From contig JAFQLC010000018.1 of the NCBI GenBank assembly GCA_017396695.1, positions 1 to 64,000 on the forward strand: a DNA stretch of 64,000 nucleotides, given 5' to 3'. Below the pieces are notes generated by a model. It worked only from the letters and a program-made list of their open reading frames with translations. It had not been told where the DNA came from and made no database searches. Every line of letters begins with the position of its first letter. The stretch's first letter is position 1. Shown one piece after another: positions 1 through 8,785 of this stretch. The stretch is from a bacterium. GTDB lineage: Bacteria; Cyanobacteriota; Vampirovibrionia; Gastranaerophilales; Gastranaerophilaceae. Both the position numbers and the translations under genes were made by a program.

Positions 1-168
1 AATTTGTTTTTCTAAGCCTTTAGATAGCATAAGCTCAGCTGCGCCATCTGATGCTGAATTTATTCTATAACCTGTTGATAATCTGCCCATAGCCGTTGCC
101 AGCCTGTCACCCGTGCGGTTCAGGTTATTTAGGAGTATTAAGTTTTCTGAATGAACTCTAATTGTCAT
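1..168 (-). CDS. flagellin N-terminus (partial, runs off the left edge)
   Basis: Reading the minus strand from an ATG at 168 gives 56 codons with no stop up to the window edge. The protein begins MTIRVHSENLILLNNLNR and continues through RLSTGYRINSASDGAAEL. This is the conserved D0/D1 N-terminal helix of bacterial flagellin (family pattern: NNL, then RLSSGLRINSAKDDAAG). Flagellin is exported by the flagellar type III system and polymerises into the filament, so no Sec signal is expected, and none is seen. There is no clear Shine-Dalgarno before the ATG. Only the N-terminal helix is visible, so a hook-associated FlgL-type protein cannot be fully excluded. I am confident of the flagellin superfamily. 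Confidence 0.85.
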   Translation of the reverse strand, partial: MTIRVHSENLILLNNLNRTGDRLATAMGRLSTGYRINSASDGAAELMLSKGLEKQI

Positions 169-306
169 ATTCAGTGCTATTAGTGAGTTTTGGAAGTACT
201 GATAACGGTTATCTAATAGCTGTGACAAATTAAAGATTTATATTGTTTTCTTCGGTGTTTTTTAAAAGAAGCTAAATTTAAACGCATAAAAATAATGTTT
301 TTAGGG

Positions 307-312
307 TATAAT
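307..312 (+). promoter_or_regulatory. -10 box of the RNase P RNA promoter
   Basis: A perfect TATAAT lies 7 bases before the first base of the P1 helix of rnpB. No convincing -35 hexamer is seen at 16-18 bases upstream. Confidence 0.55.
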
Positions 313-319
313 AATTCTC

Positions 320-791
320 AAGAAAGCAGGCGAATAATCGCGCGAGAAATCGTGAGGAAAGTCCGAGCATTCAAGAGCAGTCCGCTTGAGAAAGTCAAGT
401 GCGTGTGAACGTGAGGAAAGTGCCACAGAAAAGTAGGTAGCTGTGTGAAATGCTGGAGCGGTTGCGTTGAGCAAGCGCGAAGCATGGAACCTTAGCCAAC
501 CGCCGTTGCGACTGGAGCATTAAGCGAAAGAAGCGAAGCAATCTTTGATTGCACAGGCGGAATTTGGAACCATAACACAGTCATAGTGCAACGGTGAGGT
601 AAGAGCTCACCAGCTAATCTCGAGAGGGATTAGGCTAGGTAAACCCCGGAAGAATGCAAGTTTAAATGTGCAGAAGAGTTGCTCGCTCGTCTTGTATAAG
701 AATGCACGACAAAACGCTAGTGTTATAGCGCAAGCTATATCCCAGACAGATGATTATTTAAAACAGAACTCGGCTTACTACCTGCTTTCTT
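320..791 (+). ncRNA. rnpB: RNase P RNA, bacterial A type
   Basis: Catalytic RNA of RNase P, which trims 5' leaders from pre-tRNAs. The ends pair as an 11-bp P1 helix (AAGAAAGCAGG at 320-330 with CCTGCTTTCTT at 781-791). The universal GAGGAAAGTCCGAGC block lies at 354-368. GGTAAACCCCGG occurs in the P4 region, and the 3' strand has ACAGAACTCGGCTTAC just before P1. The P1 3' strand runs directly into a T tract that would serve as terminator. The segment is visibly more GC-rich than its surroundings, as expected for a structured RNA in an AT-rich genome. It converges on pheS with only a few bases between them. Confidence 0.96.
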
Positions 792-798
792 TTTTAAA

Positions 799-1833
799 TT
801 AGAATTGTTTTAAAAATCTTACGTCGTTGTTGAAGAATAATCTGATGTCATCAATTGCATATTTAAGCATTGTAAGACGTTCCACACCCATACCAAATGC
901 AAAGCCCGAGTATGTTTCAGGGTCAATATCAACGCCTTTTAAAACATTTGGGTCAACCATGCCAGCGCCTAAAACCTCTAACCAACCAGTGCCAGAGCAT
1001 GTTGGACAACCTTTTCCACCGCACATAATGCATTGAACGTCAATTTCAACAGACGGTTCAGTAAATGGGAAGTAACTGCTTCTAAATCTGATTGGACGGC
1101 TTGCGCCAAAATATAATCTGATAAATTCGTTTAAAACACCTTTTAAGTGCGAGAATTTAACACCTTTATCAACATATAAACCTTCAATTTGGTGGAACAA
1201 ATCATTTTTTCTTGCGCTTACGTTTTCAGAGCGATAAACTCTGCCTGGAGAAATAACTTTAATTGGTGGGTTTGTGTGCTCCATTGTGCGCACTTGAGCG
1301 TTTGATGTTTGACTTCTAAGCACAACATTTTTGCCTACTTCTGTGTAGAAAGTATCTTGCATATCTTTTGCAGGATGCTCAGGTGGGAAGTTTAACAAAT
1401 CAAAGTTATATTTTTCAACTTCAACTTCAGGTGAATTTTTTGCTTCTGTGATTGAAAAACCGAGGTGTTCAAAAATTTCAACAATTTCGTTCACTGTTTG
1501 AGTTAGAGGGTGAACTTTGCCTCTTGGAATAAATGTTGAAGGTAGTGTTACGTCAATTATTTCAGCATTTAATTTTTCATTTAATTCTTTTGCGTAAAAT
1601 AATTCGTATTTTTGGAATGCCAAATTTTCAAGTTCACGAGAAACTTCATTTAACAAAGAACCGATTTTTGGTCTATCTTCAGGAGATATGTCTTTCATTC
1701 CTTTTTTAAGGTTTGTGAGTTCTGAAGAACGAGAAAGATAAGTGTTTTTAAACTCTTCAAGCTCTTTCAAGTTGTTTATATTTTCTAATTCACTTAATGC
1801 TTTGTTTTTAATTTCAATAATTTTGGCTTCCAT
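799..1833 (-). CDS. pheS: phenylalanyl-tRNA synthetase alpha subunit
   Basis: Class II aminoacyl-tRNA synthetase subunit (344 aa) that charges tRNA-Phe together with PheT. An N-terminal coiled-coil arm (about residues 1-90) precedes the catalytic core with HPLTQ, FRSSYFPFTEPSVE (motif 2), a Cys-containing loop (CIMCGGKGCPTC) and motif 3 GFAFGMGVERL. It ends with the family's typical DDIRLFFNNDVRFLKQF. I chose the ATG at 1833, preceded by GGAAAGGTGA. An in-frame TTG further upstream would add 18 residues that do not resemble PheS. pheT, often directly downstream, is absent because rnpB occupies that position. Confidence 0.96.
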   Translation of the reverse strand: MEAKIIEIKNKALSELENINNLKELEEFKNTYLSRSSELTNLKKGMKDISPEDRPKIGSLLNEVSRELENLAFQKYELFYAKELNEKLNAEIIDVTLPSTFIPRGKVHPLTQTVNEIVEIFEHLGFSITEAKNSPEVEVEKYNFDLLNFPPEHPAKDMQDTFYTEVGKNVVLRSQTSNAQVRTMEHTNPPIKVISPGRVYRSENVSARKNDLFHQIEGLYVDKGVKFSHLKGVLNEFIRLYFGASRPIRFRSSYFPFTEPSVEIDVQCIMCGGKGCPTCSGTGWLEVLGAGMVDPNVLKGVDIDPETYSGFAFGMGVERLTMLKYAIDDIRLFFNNDVRFLKQF

Positions 1834-1928
1834 TTTATTCACCTTTCCTACGACACAAAAAATAGCACAAAAATAACTTATATTCAAATAAATAAACTAT
1901 AAAAAACATCGCCTTTTTTTAAAATATT

Positions 1929-1937
1929 TGCTATAAT
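1929..1937 (+). promoter_or_regulatory. extended -10 promoter of deoC, leaderless layout
   Basis: TGCTATAAT is a perfect extended -10 (TG-N-TATAAT). Only 7 bases separate it from the deoC ATG at 1945, so transcription would start at or next to the A of ATG. No ribosome binding site can fit. Confidence 0.65.
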
Positions 1938-1944
1938 TTCACTT

Positions 1945-2601
1945 ATGAAAATTAATGAATATATAGAACACACTTTACTCGCACCAAATGCAACAAACGA
2001 AAAAGTTGAAAATTTAATTAAAGAAGCACAAAATAACAAATTTTTTGGAATTTGCATAAATCCATCTTATATAAAATTTGCTAGGAATATTATTGATAAA
2101 GGGGAATTTAAACCAACGCTCGTGACCGTTGTGAATTTTCCTTTAGCTTCAAACACTTTACCTGTAATTTTAGCGCAAACTGAACTAGCACTGGCTGATG
2201 GTGCGCAAGAGATAGACACTGTTGTAAACATTTCAGAACTTAAAAATAAAAATTACGCACAAGTTGAATTAGAAATTAAAAAAACTAAAGAAGTTTGTGG
2301 AAAAAATAATTTAAAAGTTATTTTAGAAACAGATTTACTTGAAAAAGATGAAATTAAAATAGCATCTGAAATATCAGCAAATGCTGGCGCTAATTTTGTC
2401 AAAACATCAACAGGTTTTGTAAAAGGCGGTGTTGGTGCAACTGTTGAAGATGTAAAAATTATGCATGAGGTCGTAAAAACATATAATATGGGAGTTAAAG
2501 CTTCAGGGGGCATAAAAACATACACTCAAGCGATTGCTTTAATTGAAGCAGGGGCTACAAGACTTGGCACATCAAGCGGTATTGAAATAATGAAAGGATA
2601 A
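1945..2601 (+). CDS. deoC: deoxyribose-phosphate aldolase
   Basis: Cytosolic class I aldolase (218 aa) cleaving 2-deoxyribose-5-phosphate to glyceraldehyde-3-phosphate and acetaldehyde, the last step of deoxynucleoside catabolism. The Schiff-base lysine is K153 in FVKTSTGF. EIDTVVN and VKASGGIKT are also conserved DeoC signatures. Length matches the family (about 215-225 aa). It is the first gene of a tight operon (3 bases to the next ORF). The start has no Shine-Dalgarno, and an extended -10 lies immediately upstream. A pyrimidine nucleoside phosphorylase, which feeds this enzyme, is encoded at 58154. Confidence 0.95.
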   Translation: MKINEYIEHTLLAPNATNEKVENLIKEAQNNKFFGICINPSYIKFARNIIDKGEFKPTLVTVVNFPLASNTLPVILAQTELALADGAQEIDTVVNISELKNKNYAQVELEIKKTKEVCGKNNLKVILETDLLEKDEIKIASEISANAGANFVKTSTGFVKGGVGATVEDVKIMHEVVKTYNMGVKASGGIKTYTQAIALIEAGATRLGTSSGIEIMKG

Positions 2602-2604
2602 ATA

Positions 2605-2790
2605 ATGGATAAAATTACAATTCGCTCAGATAGGGACACAGACTACACTTTCACTTATAAAGGCGAAGAAGTTGTACTCAAAGCAGGAAAAATTTTAAGC
2701 ATTTCAGGCGGTTTGAACGACGTTATTCTTCCAACCGTTGCAATGAAAATTATGAATAACTTAATTGTAATTAAAGGCGATGTGAAATAA
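2605..2790 (+). CDS. small conserved-looking protein of unknown function
   Basis: A 61-aa ORF between deoC and the ACT-domain gene, with a 3-base gap upstream and a one-base stop/start overlap (TAATG) downstream. Such tight packing argues that it is translated. The sequence (MDKITIRSDRDTDYTF, then KAGKILSISGG) predicts a small beta-rich soluble domain without membrane segment or cysteines. I do not recognise a family. It may be an accessory to UPF0237/UPF0210 or simply a lineage-specific ORF. Confidence 0.7.
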   Translation: MDKITIRSDRDTDYTFTYKGEEVVLKAGKILSISGGLNDVILPTVAMKIMNNLIVIKGDVK

Positions 2791-3074
2791 TGGAAAAAGA
2801 AGCTCAAAAAATTATTATTACAATCACTGGTGCGGATAAAATTGGGATTGTTGCAAAAATTACGCAAGTTTTAGCAGATTGCGAAGCAAATATTGAAGAT
2901 ATTAGACAATCAATTATGCAAGGTCATTTTATTATGATGATGTTGTGCGACATTGCAAAAAGTAAAAAATCTTTTAAAGAAATCAAGGAAATTTTAAGCG
3001 AAGCAGCAGCTTCTCTTGAGATGGAAATTTGGGTTCAAAGAAAAGAAATTTTTGACAAAATGCACACAATTTAA
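2790..3074 (+). CDS. ACT domain protein, UPF0237 family
   Basis: A 94-aa single ACT domain protein. Its start IIITITGADKIGIVAKIT is the typical glycine-containing ligand-binding turn (G-x-D-x-x-G-I-V). The family is small and forms oligomers that bind small metabolites, often amino acids. It sits 9 bases before the UPF0210 gene, and this UPF0237-UPF0210 pair is conserved in many Firmicutes and other bacteria. The pairing suggests that the ACT protein regulates or partners the larger protein. The ligand is unknown. Confidence 0.9.
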   Translation: MEKEAQKIIITITGADKIGIVAKITQVLADCEANIEDIRQSIMQGHFIMMMLCDIAKSKKSFKEIKEILSEAAASLEMEIWVQRKEIFDKMHTI

Positions 3075-3083
3075 GGACATAAA

Positions 3084-4451
3084 ATGGCAATTTTTAACAC
3101 TAAAAATATAATTGAAACTATCGAGATGATTAAAACTCACCATCTTGATATCAGAACAGTGACACTTTCTTTAAGTTTAAGAGATTGTGCAGACCCTGAT
3201 TATAAAGTTTGCGCTGATAAAATCTACAATAAAATATTGAATTATTCCAAAAATTTATCAAAATTCGCAGACGAGCTTGAAGATGAATTTTCAATTCCAA
3301 TTGTGAACAAAAGAATTGCAGTTACACCAATTTCTATTGTTGGCGAAAGTTGCAGAGAAAAAAATTATGTTTATCTTGCACAAACTCTAGATAGAGCAGC
3401 GCAAGAAGTAAATGTTGATTTTATTGGAGGCTTTTCAGCACTCGTTGAAAAAGGTTGCTCAGTTGGAGATAGAGCCTTTTTAGAATGCATTCCAGAAGCT
3501 CTTGCAACAACTAAAAGAGTGTGTTCATCGGTTAACCTTGCAACATCAAAAGCAGGAATCAACATGCTTGGCGTGCTCAAAATGGGCGAAATTATAAAAC
3601 AGACTGCAAACTTAACAGCAGATGTTGACGGCTTGGGTGCAGCAAAGCTTGTATGTTTTTGTAATTCTGTGACTGACAACCCATTTATGGCGGGCGCTTA
3701 TTGCGGGATAAACGAACCTGAATGCGCACTAAACATCGGTGTTTCAGGCCCAGGGGTTGTTTGCGCTGCAATTAAAGATTTGCCAAAAACTGCTGACCTT
3801 GGTGAAGTTGCAAATGTAATTAAAAAGACAGCATTTAAAATTACAACTACAGGGGAATTAATTGGCAGAGAGCTTGCTAAAAGACTTGATATCCCGTTCG
3901 GTGTTATTGACCTTTCTCTTGCACCAACTCCTGAAGTTGGAGATAGTGTCGCAGAAATTTTCCAAGCAATGGGGTTAGAGCAAGCAGGAGCACACGGCAC
4001 AACTTGCGCACTTGCAATGTTAAACGACGCAGTGAAAAAAGGCGGGGTTATGGCATCTAGTTATGTCGGAGGTCTTTCTGGTGCATTTATTCCAGTATCT
4101 GAAGACAATCAAATGATTCAAGCTGCAAAATCAGGTGCGCTCACTATTGACAAACTTGAAGCTATGACAAGCGTTTGCTCTGTTGGGCTTGATATGATTG
4201 CAATTCCAGGGGATACTTCAGCTAAAACAATTTCTGCGATTATTGCAGATGAAATGGCAATCGGTATGATTAATAAAAAAACAACTGCTGTTAGAATTAT
4301 CCCTGTCCCAAATAAAAAAGTTGGAGACCTTGCAGTGTTTGGCGGTTTGCTTGGTGAATGCCCGATTATGCCTGTACATAATTTAAGCTCTGACGTGTTT
4401 ATTGAGCGAAGCGGAAGAGTTCCTGCTCCAATTCATAGTTTGAACAACTGA
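3084..4451 (+). CDS. UPF0210 (DUF711, PFL-like) family protein
   Basis: A 455-aa protein of the UPF0210/DUF711 family. It starts with [20 protein letters not shown] and contains [12 protein letters not shown] and IGVSGPGVV, all family hallmarks. The fold is reported to be related to pyruvate-formate-lyase/ribonucleotide-reductase-like barrels, but no reaction is established and the glycyl-radical motif is absent. It is cytosolic and full length (family about 450 aa). It is the last gene of the deoC operon, followed by a strong bidirectional terminator. Co-transcription with deoC hints at a link to sugar or nucleoside degradation, which is inference only. Confidence 0.92.
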   Translation: MAIFNTKNIIETIEMIKTHHLDIRTVTLSLSLRDCADPDYKVCADKIYNKILNYSKNLSKFADELEDEFSIPIVNKRIAVTPISIVGESCREKNYVYLAQTLDRAAQEVNVDFIGGFSALVEKGCSVGDRAFLECIPEALATTKRVCSSVNLATSKAGINMLGVLKMGEIIKQTANLTADVDGLGAAKLVCFCNSVTDNPFMAGAYCGINEPECALNIGVSGPGVVCAAIKDLPKTADLGEVANVIKKTAFKITTTGELIGRELAKRLDIPFGVIDLSLAPTPEVGDSVAEIFQAMGLEQAGAHGTTCALAMLNDAVKKGGVMASSYVGGLSGAFIPVSEDNQMIQAAKSGALTIDKLEAMTSVCSVGLDMIAIPGDTSAKTISAIIADEMAIGMINKKTTAVRIIPVPNKKVGDLAVFGGLLGECPIMPVHNLSSDVFIERSGRVPAPIHSLNN

Positions 4452-4480
4452 TATGGATTATATTTAAAATTTTCAAATAA

Positions 4481-4506
4481 AAAACGAGGGCACAAACCCT
4501 CGTTTT
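4481..4506. terminator. bidirectional rho-independent terminator
   Basis: A perfect 10-bp inverted repeat, AAAACGAGGG at 4481-4490 and CCCTCGTTTT at 4497-4506, with a 6-base loop. T tracts on both strands let it end both the UPF0210 operon (+) and the hydCBA operon (-). Confidence 0.92.
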
Positions 4507-4525
4507 CATTTATGCTTTAGACTTA

Positions 4526-6295
4526 TTATAGGTCTTTGTAGCTTCCTTTAAATTCATCAGCATAAGTTGTGTGAAGAAGTTCATGTGCCAAGTGTGAATT
4601 TGGTTTTTCTAAATACTCATCATACAATTTGATAATATCTTTGTTTTTGTGAGATTTTCTAAATTCAGTGTCACATTTATCTTCATTATAAAGTCCTTCA
4701 GCTCTTTTGATACGAAGTTCAGGAGTGTTGCAGCTTGTTGGTTGACCGCCGCCATTTACACAACCGCCAGGGCATGCCATAACTTCAAGAAGTTGGAAAT
4801 CAGCAGTTCCAGCTTTAATTGCTTGGATAGCTTTTTCCGCTTCAGCAAGAGTTGAAACAACTTTAACTTTAACTTTTGTGCCTTTGATATCAAGAACAAC
4901 ATCTTTGTTGTAAGCGTGTTTATCAACACCTCTTAATTCAACGATGTCATCGCTTGCGATTTCTTCGCCTGTAATTAAGTAGTATGCAGTTCTTGCAGCA
5001 GCTTCAGCAACACCGCCTGATGCACCGAAGATTGTTGCAGCACCTGTGTATTCACCAAATGGAGAATCAGCTTCTTCAGCTTCGATTGTTTTCAAATCAA
5101 TACCTGCAGATTTTATCATTTGGGCAAATTCTTGAGTTGTTAATACATAGTCTGTATCAAATTGACCATTGTCTGTTAATTGCTTACGTTTAATTTCAGC
5201 TTTTTTCGCAGTACATGGCATAATTGAAACAACAACTGTATTTTCTTTTGTATATCCTTCTTTTGTTTTTGGAAGAATGTACTTCGCAAGCGATGACAAC
5301 ATCGATTGTGGAGATTTACAAGAAGAAAGGTGGTTAATCATTTCTGGGTGTTGAGTTTCAACATATCTAACCCAAGCTTGGCAACAAGAAGTGAATAATG
5401 GTAAATTTTCACCTTTTGTTACTCTTTCGATAAATTCTGTTGCTTCTTCCATAATTGTTAAGTCAGCAGCAAAGTTTGTATCGAAAACAAGGTCAAAACC
5501 AATTTTTCTCATTGCTGAGTATATTTTGCCAATAACATTTTCGCCTGCTGGCATATCAAACATTTCGCCGAGCGCAACACGAACCGCTGGGGCAACTTGA
5601 ACAACCACTTTTTTCGCTGGGTTGTTGATTTCGTCCCAAACTTTATCAACTTCATTTACTAAAGTTAAAGCACCTGTTGGGCAAACTGCTTTACATTGAC
5701 CGCAATATACGCAATCAACACTAGCTAACTCACGACCTGCAACAGGTCCAACTGTTGTTTTAGAACCTCTGTTAGCAAAGCCTAAAACTGCATGACCTTG
5801 GTATTCTTGGCAAGCACGAACGCAAGCACCGCAGAGAATACATTTATTTGGGTCACGAACAATTGATGGGTTAGAATGGTCGATTGGTAAATATTTTTCA
5901 GGGTCTTTTTTAGCATATCTAATGTTTCTAACGCCATATTCTTCAGAATATTTTTGAAGTTCGCAGTTTCCTGATTTATCGCAAGTTGTACATTCTCTAT
6001 CGTGGTTTGCAAGTAATAATTCAAGAACTGTTTTTCTAATTTTGCGAACTCTATCTGTATTTGTTTTTACATTAATACCTTCTTCTGGAGGCATTGTGCA
6101 AGAAGAGTTAACGATTGTTCTGCCGTTTGGATAAACAACTTCAACAACGCACATTCTGCAAGCGCCGAATTGAGTTAAGTCTGGGCGATAGCAAAATGTT
6201 GGAACGTTAAACCCATTTTTACGAATAACCTCAAGAAGGTTTGGTTCGTTATCGAACTCAACTTCTTTTCCGTTTATAAATAATGTTTTTGCCAT
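4526..6295 (-). CDS. hydA: NAD-linked [FeFe] hydrogenase catalytic subunit HydA
   Basis: Catalytic subunit (589 aa) that makes or oxidises H2 at the H-cluster. In order: N-terminal plant-type [2Fe-2S] domain (C-x10-C-x2-C near residues 35-48), the His-Cys [4Fe-4S] site (H-x3-C-x2-C-x5-C near 98-110), two [4Fe-4S] ferredoxin motifs (CILCGACVRAC, CVYCGQCKAVC), then the H-cluster motifs TSCCQAW (about 301), MPCTAKKAE and MACPGGCVNGGGQP. The usual proline after TSCC is replaced by glutamine. Domain layout matches group A3 trimeric enzymes. It is third in the hydC-hydB-hydA operon, ending at a strong terminator. Maturases HydEFG are not in the window. Confidence 0.95.
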   Translation of the reverse strand: MAKTLFINGKEVEFDNEPNLLEVIRKNGFNVPTFCYRPDLTQFGACRMCVVEVVYPNGRTIVNSSCTMPPEEGINVKTNTDRVRKIRKTVLELLLANHDRECTTCDKSGNCELQKYSEEYGVRNIRYAKKDPEKYLPIDHSNPSIVRDPNKCILCGACVRACQEYQGHAVLGFANRGSKTTVGPVAGRELASVDCVYCGQCKAVCPTGALTLVNEVDKVWDEINNPAKKVVVQVAPAVRVALGEMFDMPAGENVIGKIYSAMRKIGFDLVFDTNFAADLTIMEEATEFIERVTKGENLPLFTSCCQAWVRYVETQHPEMINHLSSCKSPQSMLSSLAKYILPKTKEGYTKENTVVVSIMPCTAKKAEIKRKQLTDNGQFDTDYVLTTQEFAQMIKSAGIDLKTIEAEEADSPFGEYTGAATIFGASGGVAEAAARTAYYLITGEEIASDDIVELRGVDKHAYNKDVVLDIKGTKVKVKVVSTLAEAEKAIQAIKAGTADFQLLEVMACPGGCVNGGGQPTSCNTPELRIKRAEGLYNEDKCDTEFRKSHKNKDIIKLYDEYLEKPNSHLAHELLHTTYADEFKGSYKDL

Positions 6296-6310
6296 TTCTA
6301 ATTTCCTTTA

Positions 6311-8164
6311 CTATTTCACTTTGATTGCTTTAAATGGGCAAGATGAAACACATGCGCCACACTTAATACATTTTTCTTGGTCGATTTTGAAAGGATTTTT
6401 AATTTCGCCAGAAATTGCACCAACCGGACAAGTTCTAGAGCATTTTGAACAACCCTTACATAATTCTTCATCAATTTCGATTGTTTTAAGTGCAGTACAT
6501 ACTCCTGCAGGACATCTTTTGTTAACAATGTGTTCAACATATTCATCTCTAAAATATTTTAGAGTTGATAATACTGGGTTTGGAGCAGTTTTACCAAGAC
6601 CGCAGAGCGAACCATCTTTAACTGCATATGCAAGCTCTTCAAGTAAATCCAAATCTTCAAGAGTTGCTTGACCTTTTGTAATTTTAGTCAAGATTTTTAG
6701 CATATTTTTTGTACCTTCACGGCAAGGAGTACATTTACCGCAAGATTCATTTTGTGTGAAGTTCATGAAAAATCTTGCAACTTCAACAATACAAGTATCT
6801 TCGTTCATAACAACAAGACCGCCTGAACCAACCATAGCGCCTGCTGCTGTGAGTGAATCATAATCCATAGGCAAATCTAAGTGTTCTTCTGTTAAGCAAC
6901 CGCCTGATGGGCCACCAATTTGAACAGCTTTGAATTTTTTGCCATTTCTGATACCACCACCAATTTCGTAAATAATTTCACGAAGTGTAGTACCCATAGG
7001 AATTTCGATAAGACCTGTGTTGTTGATTTCGCCTGTAACAGCAAAAGTTTTTGTTCCTTTTGATGTTTGAGAACCAAGATTTGCAAACCAATCAGCACCT
7101 TTCAAGATGATTGGTGGAATGTTTGCAAGAGTTTCTACGTTGTTAATTAATGTTGGCATTCCAAACAAACCTTTGTTTGCTGGGAATGGTGGTTTTGGAC
7201 GAGGCATACCACGTTCACCTTCAATTGATGCAATAAGAGCAGTTTCTTCACCGCAAACAAATGCACCAGCACCTTCTTTAATATGAATTGTGAAGTTGAA
7301 ACCGGTGTTCATGATGTTTTCGCCAAGGAAGTGCATTTCTTCTGCTTGAGCAATAGCAATTCTTAATCTCTTAATTGCCATTGGATATTCAGCTCTTACA
7401 TAAATGTAAGCTTCGTCTGCACCAATTGCAAAACCAGCAATTGCCATACCTTCAAGAAGTTTATGTGGGTCGCCTTCCATAATTGAACGGTCCATAAACG
7501 CACCTGGGTCACCTTCGTCACCATTACATACAACATATTTTTTACCTGTTGGTGAAACTGCATTTTTGGTGAATTGCCATTTGCTTCCTGTTGGGAAACC
7601 GCCACCGCCACGGCCTCTTAAGCCTGATTTTAAAACTGTATCAACAACTGCTTGTGGGTCATTTGCTTCAAGAACTCTGTGAAGTGCTTCATAACCATTC
7701 ATTGCAATTGTTTCTTCAATTACTTCTGGGTTTAAATGTCCGCAGTTTGCAAGAGAAACACGAGTTTGTTCTTTGTAGAATTTGATGTTTTCATTTTTTT
7801 GCACATGTTCGCCTGTTGCAGGGTCAACATATAAAAGTCTTTCAACAGGTTTTCCGCCAATGATGTGTTCATTTACGATTTCATCAACATCGGCCAATTT
7901 AACTCTTACATAAGTTACATGTAAATCTGGGATTACAACAAGAACCCCTTGTTCGCAAAAACCATGGCAACCTGTTGGAACAGCTGTCATTTTATCTTTT
8001 TCACCAAGTGGGTTAACTGTCAAACCATATTCTTTAAATTTTTCAACGATTTCCATAGAACCGTTAGCAACACAACCTGTACCTGCACAGATTAAAACTC
8101 TTAAGCCTTGTGCATTAACTTTTTCGATAGCTGCTTTTTGGATTGGTGTAATATCTTGTATCAT
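6311..8164 (-). CDS. hydB: NAD(H)-binding hydrogenase subunit HydB (NuoF-like)
   Basis: A 617-aa flavoprotein subunit that exchanges electrons between NAD(H) and the iron-sulfur chain of HydA. Visible in order: a thioredoxin-like [2Fe-2S] N-domain (CAGTGC, then CHGFC), the NuoF core with the NADH-binding glycine loop GRGGGGFPTGSKW and the FMN-site segment CGEETALI, an SLBB-type segment, the N3-type cluster motif ESCGKCTPCREGT, and a C-terminal two-[4Fe-4S] ferredoxin (CKGCSKCSRTCP, CIKCGACVSSCP). This fused layout is that of HydB of bifurcating or NAD-reducing [FeFe] hydrogenases. It starts one base after hydC, with 15 bases to hydA. Bifurcation with ferredoxin is likely but cannot be proved from sequence. 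Confidence 0.95.
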   Translation of the reverse strand: MIQDITPIQKAAIEKVNAQGLRVLICAGTGCVANGSMEIVEKFKEYGLTVNPLGEKDKMTAVPTGCHGFCEQGVLVVIPDLHVTYVRVKLADVDEIVNEHIIGGKPVERLLYVDPATGEHVQKNENIKFYKEQTRVSLANCGHLNPEVIEETIAMNGYEALHRVLEANDPQAVVDTVLKSGLRGRGGGGFPTGSKWQFTKNAVSPTGKKYVVCNGDEGDPGAFMDRSIMEGDPHKLLEGMAIAGFAIGADEAYIYVRAEYPMAIKRLRIAIAQAEEMHFLGENIMNTGFNFTIHIKEGAGAFVCGEETALIASIEGERGMPRPKPPFPANKGLFGMPTLINNVETLANIPPIILKGADWFANLGSQTSKGTKTFAVTGEINNTGLIEIPMGTTLREIIYEIGGGIRNGKKFKAVQIGGPSGGCLTEEHLDLPMDYDSLTAAGAMVGSGGLVVMNEDTCIVEVARFFMNFTQNESCGKCTPCREGTKNMLKILTKITKGQATLEDLDLLEELAYAVKDGSLCGLGKTAPNPVLSTLKYFRDEYVEHIVNKRCPAGVCTALKTIEIDEELCKGCSKCSRTCPVGAISGEIKNPFKIDQEKCIKCGACVSSCPFKAIKVK

Positions 8165-8165
8165 C

Positions 8166-8672
8166 TTATTTCCTCTCCTCGCTTAAAAGTGTATCAATAA
8201 TAGTTTTAACGGCATCTGATGTCATTTTTGGATAAACTTTTTCATTTATAACAATAACAGGAGCAAGACCGCAAGCACCTAAACAACTAACTGTTTCAAC
8301 GGTGAAAAGACCATCATCGCTAGTGAATTGACCTTCTTTAAGGTTTAATTTACCTTTGATTGCATTTAATACAGGCATTGAACCTCTAACGTGGCAAGCT
8401 GTTCCGTCACAAATTTTAATTACATATTTTCCTTTTGGATCTAAAGAAAATTGTGAATAGAATGTTGCAACGCCATAAATTGTTGCCGGAGATAATGGCA
8501 TTTTTGTGCCTAAGTAAATAATAACTTCTTCGGGAAGGTAATTATATTCACCTTGAATAGCTTGAAGAATTGCAATTAAGTTTGCTTTTTTGTATTCGTA
8601 TTTTTCTAATATCGAATCAACAACTCCAAACCCACCCGCAAAAGCTGTTTTGAAATTTTTTTCAACTTCCAT
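8166..8672 (-). CDS. hydC: hydrogenase subunit HydC (NuoE-like)
   Basis: A 168-aa thioredoxin-fold [2Fe-2S] subunit, the NuoE homologue of trimeric NAD-linked hydrogenases. Cluster ligands are C-x4-C in CDGTACHVRGS and C-x3-C in SCLGACGLAPV. The upstream helical part (LIAILQAIQGEYNYLPEE, PLSPATIYGVATFYSQF) is typical. It is the first gene of the hyd operon, with a good ribosome binding site (AAGGAG) before its ATG. Confidence 0.95.
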   Translation of the reverse strand: MEVEKNFKTAFAGGFGVVDSILEKYEYKKANLIAILQAIQGEYNYLPEEVIIYLGTKMPLSPATIYGVATFYSQFSLDPKGKYVIKICDGTACHVRGSMPVLNAIKGKLNLKEGQFTSDDGLFTVETVSCLGACGLAPVIVINEKVYPKMTSDAVKTIIDTLLSEERK

Positions 8673-8743
8673 TTTCGCTCCTTATTCTGCTCGAGTGTAT
8701 ATAACAAATCAAATAATATTATCGCACCTCATAAGAAAAATGC

Positions 8744-8762
8744 AAGAAAGTTAGACTTTCTT
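8744..8762 (-). terminator. rho-independent terminator after the TPR gene
   Basis: A hairpin of AAGAAAGT (8744-8751) and ACTTTCTT (8755-8762) with a 3-base loop. On the minus strand it is followed within a few bases by a T-rich tract. It separates the TPR gene from the hyd operon. Confidence 0.65.
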
Positions 8763-8785
8763 AACGATAATCTCATTCAAAAAAA

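Noticed and set aside
169..306. Sigma-28 promoter for flagellin
   Set aside because: CACCGAAG resembles part of the -10 (GCCGATAA), but no TAAA lies at the required 15-base distance. The match is too weak to report.
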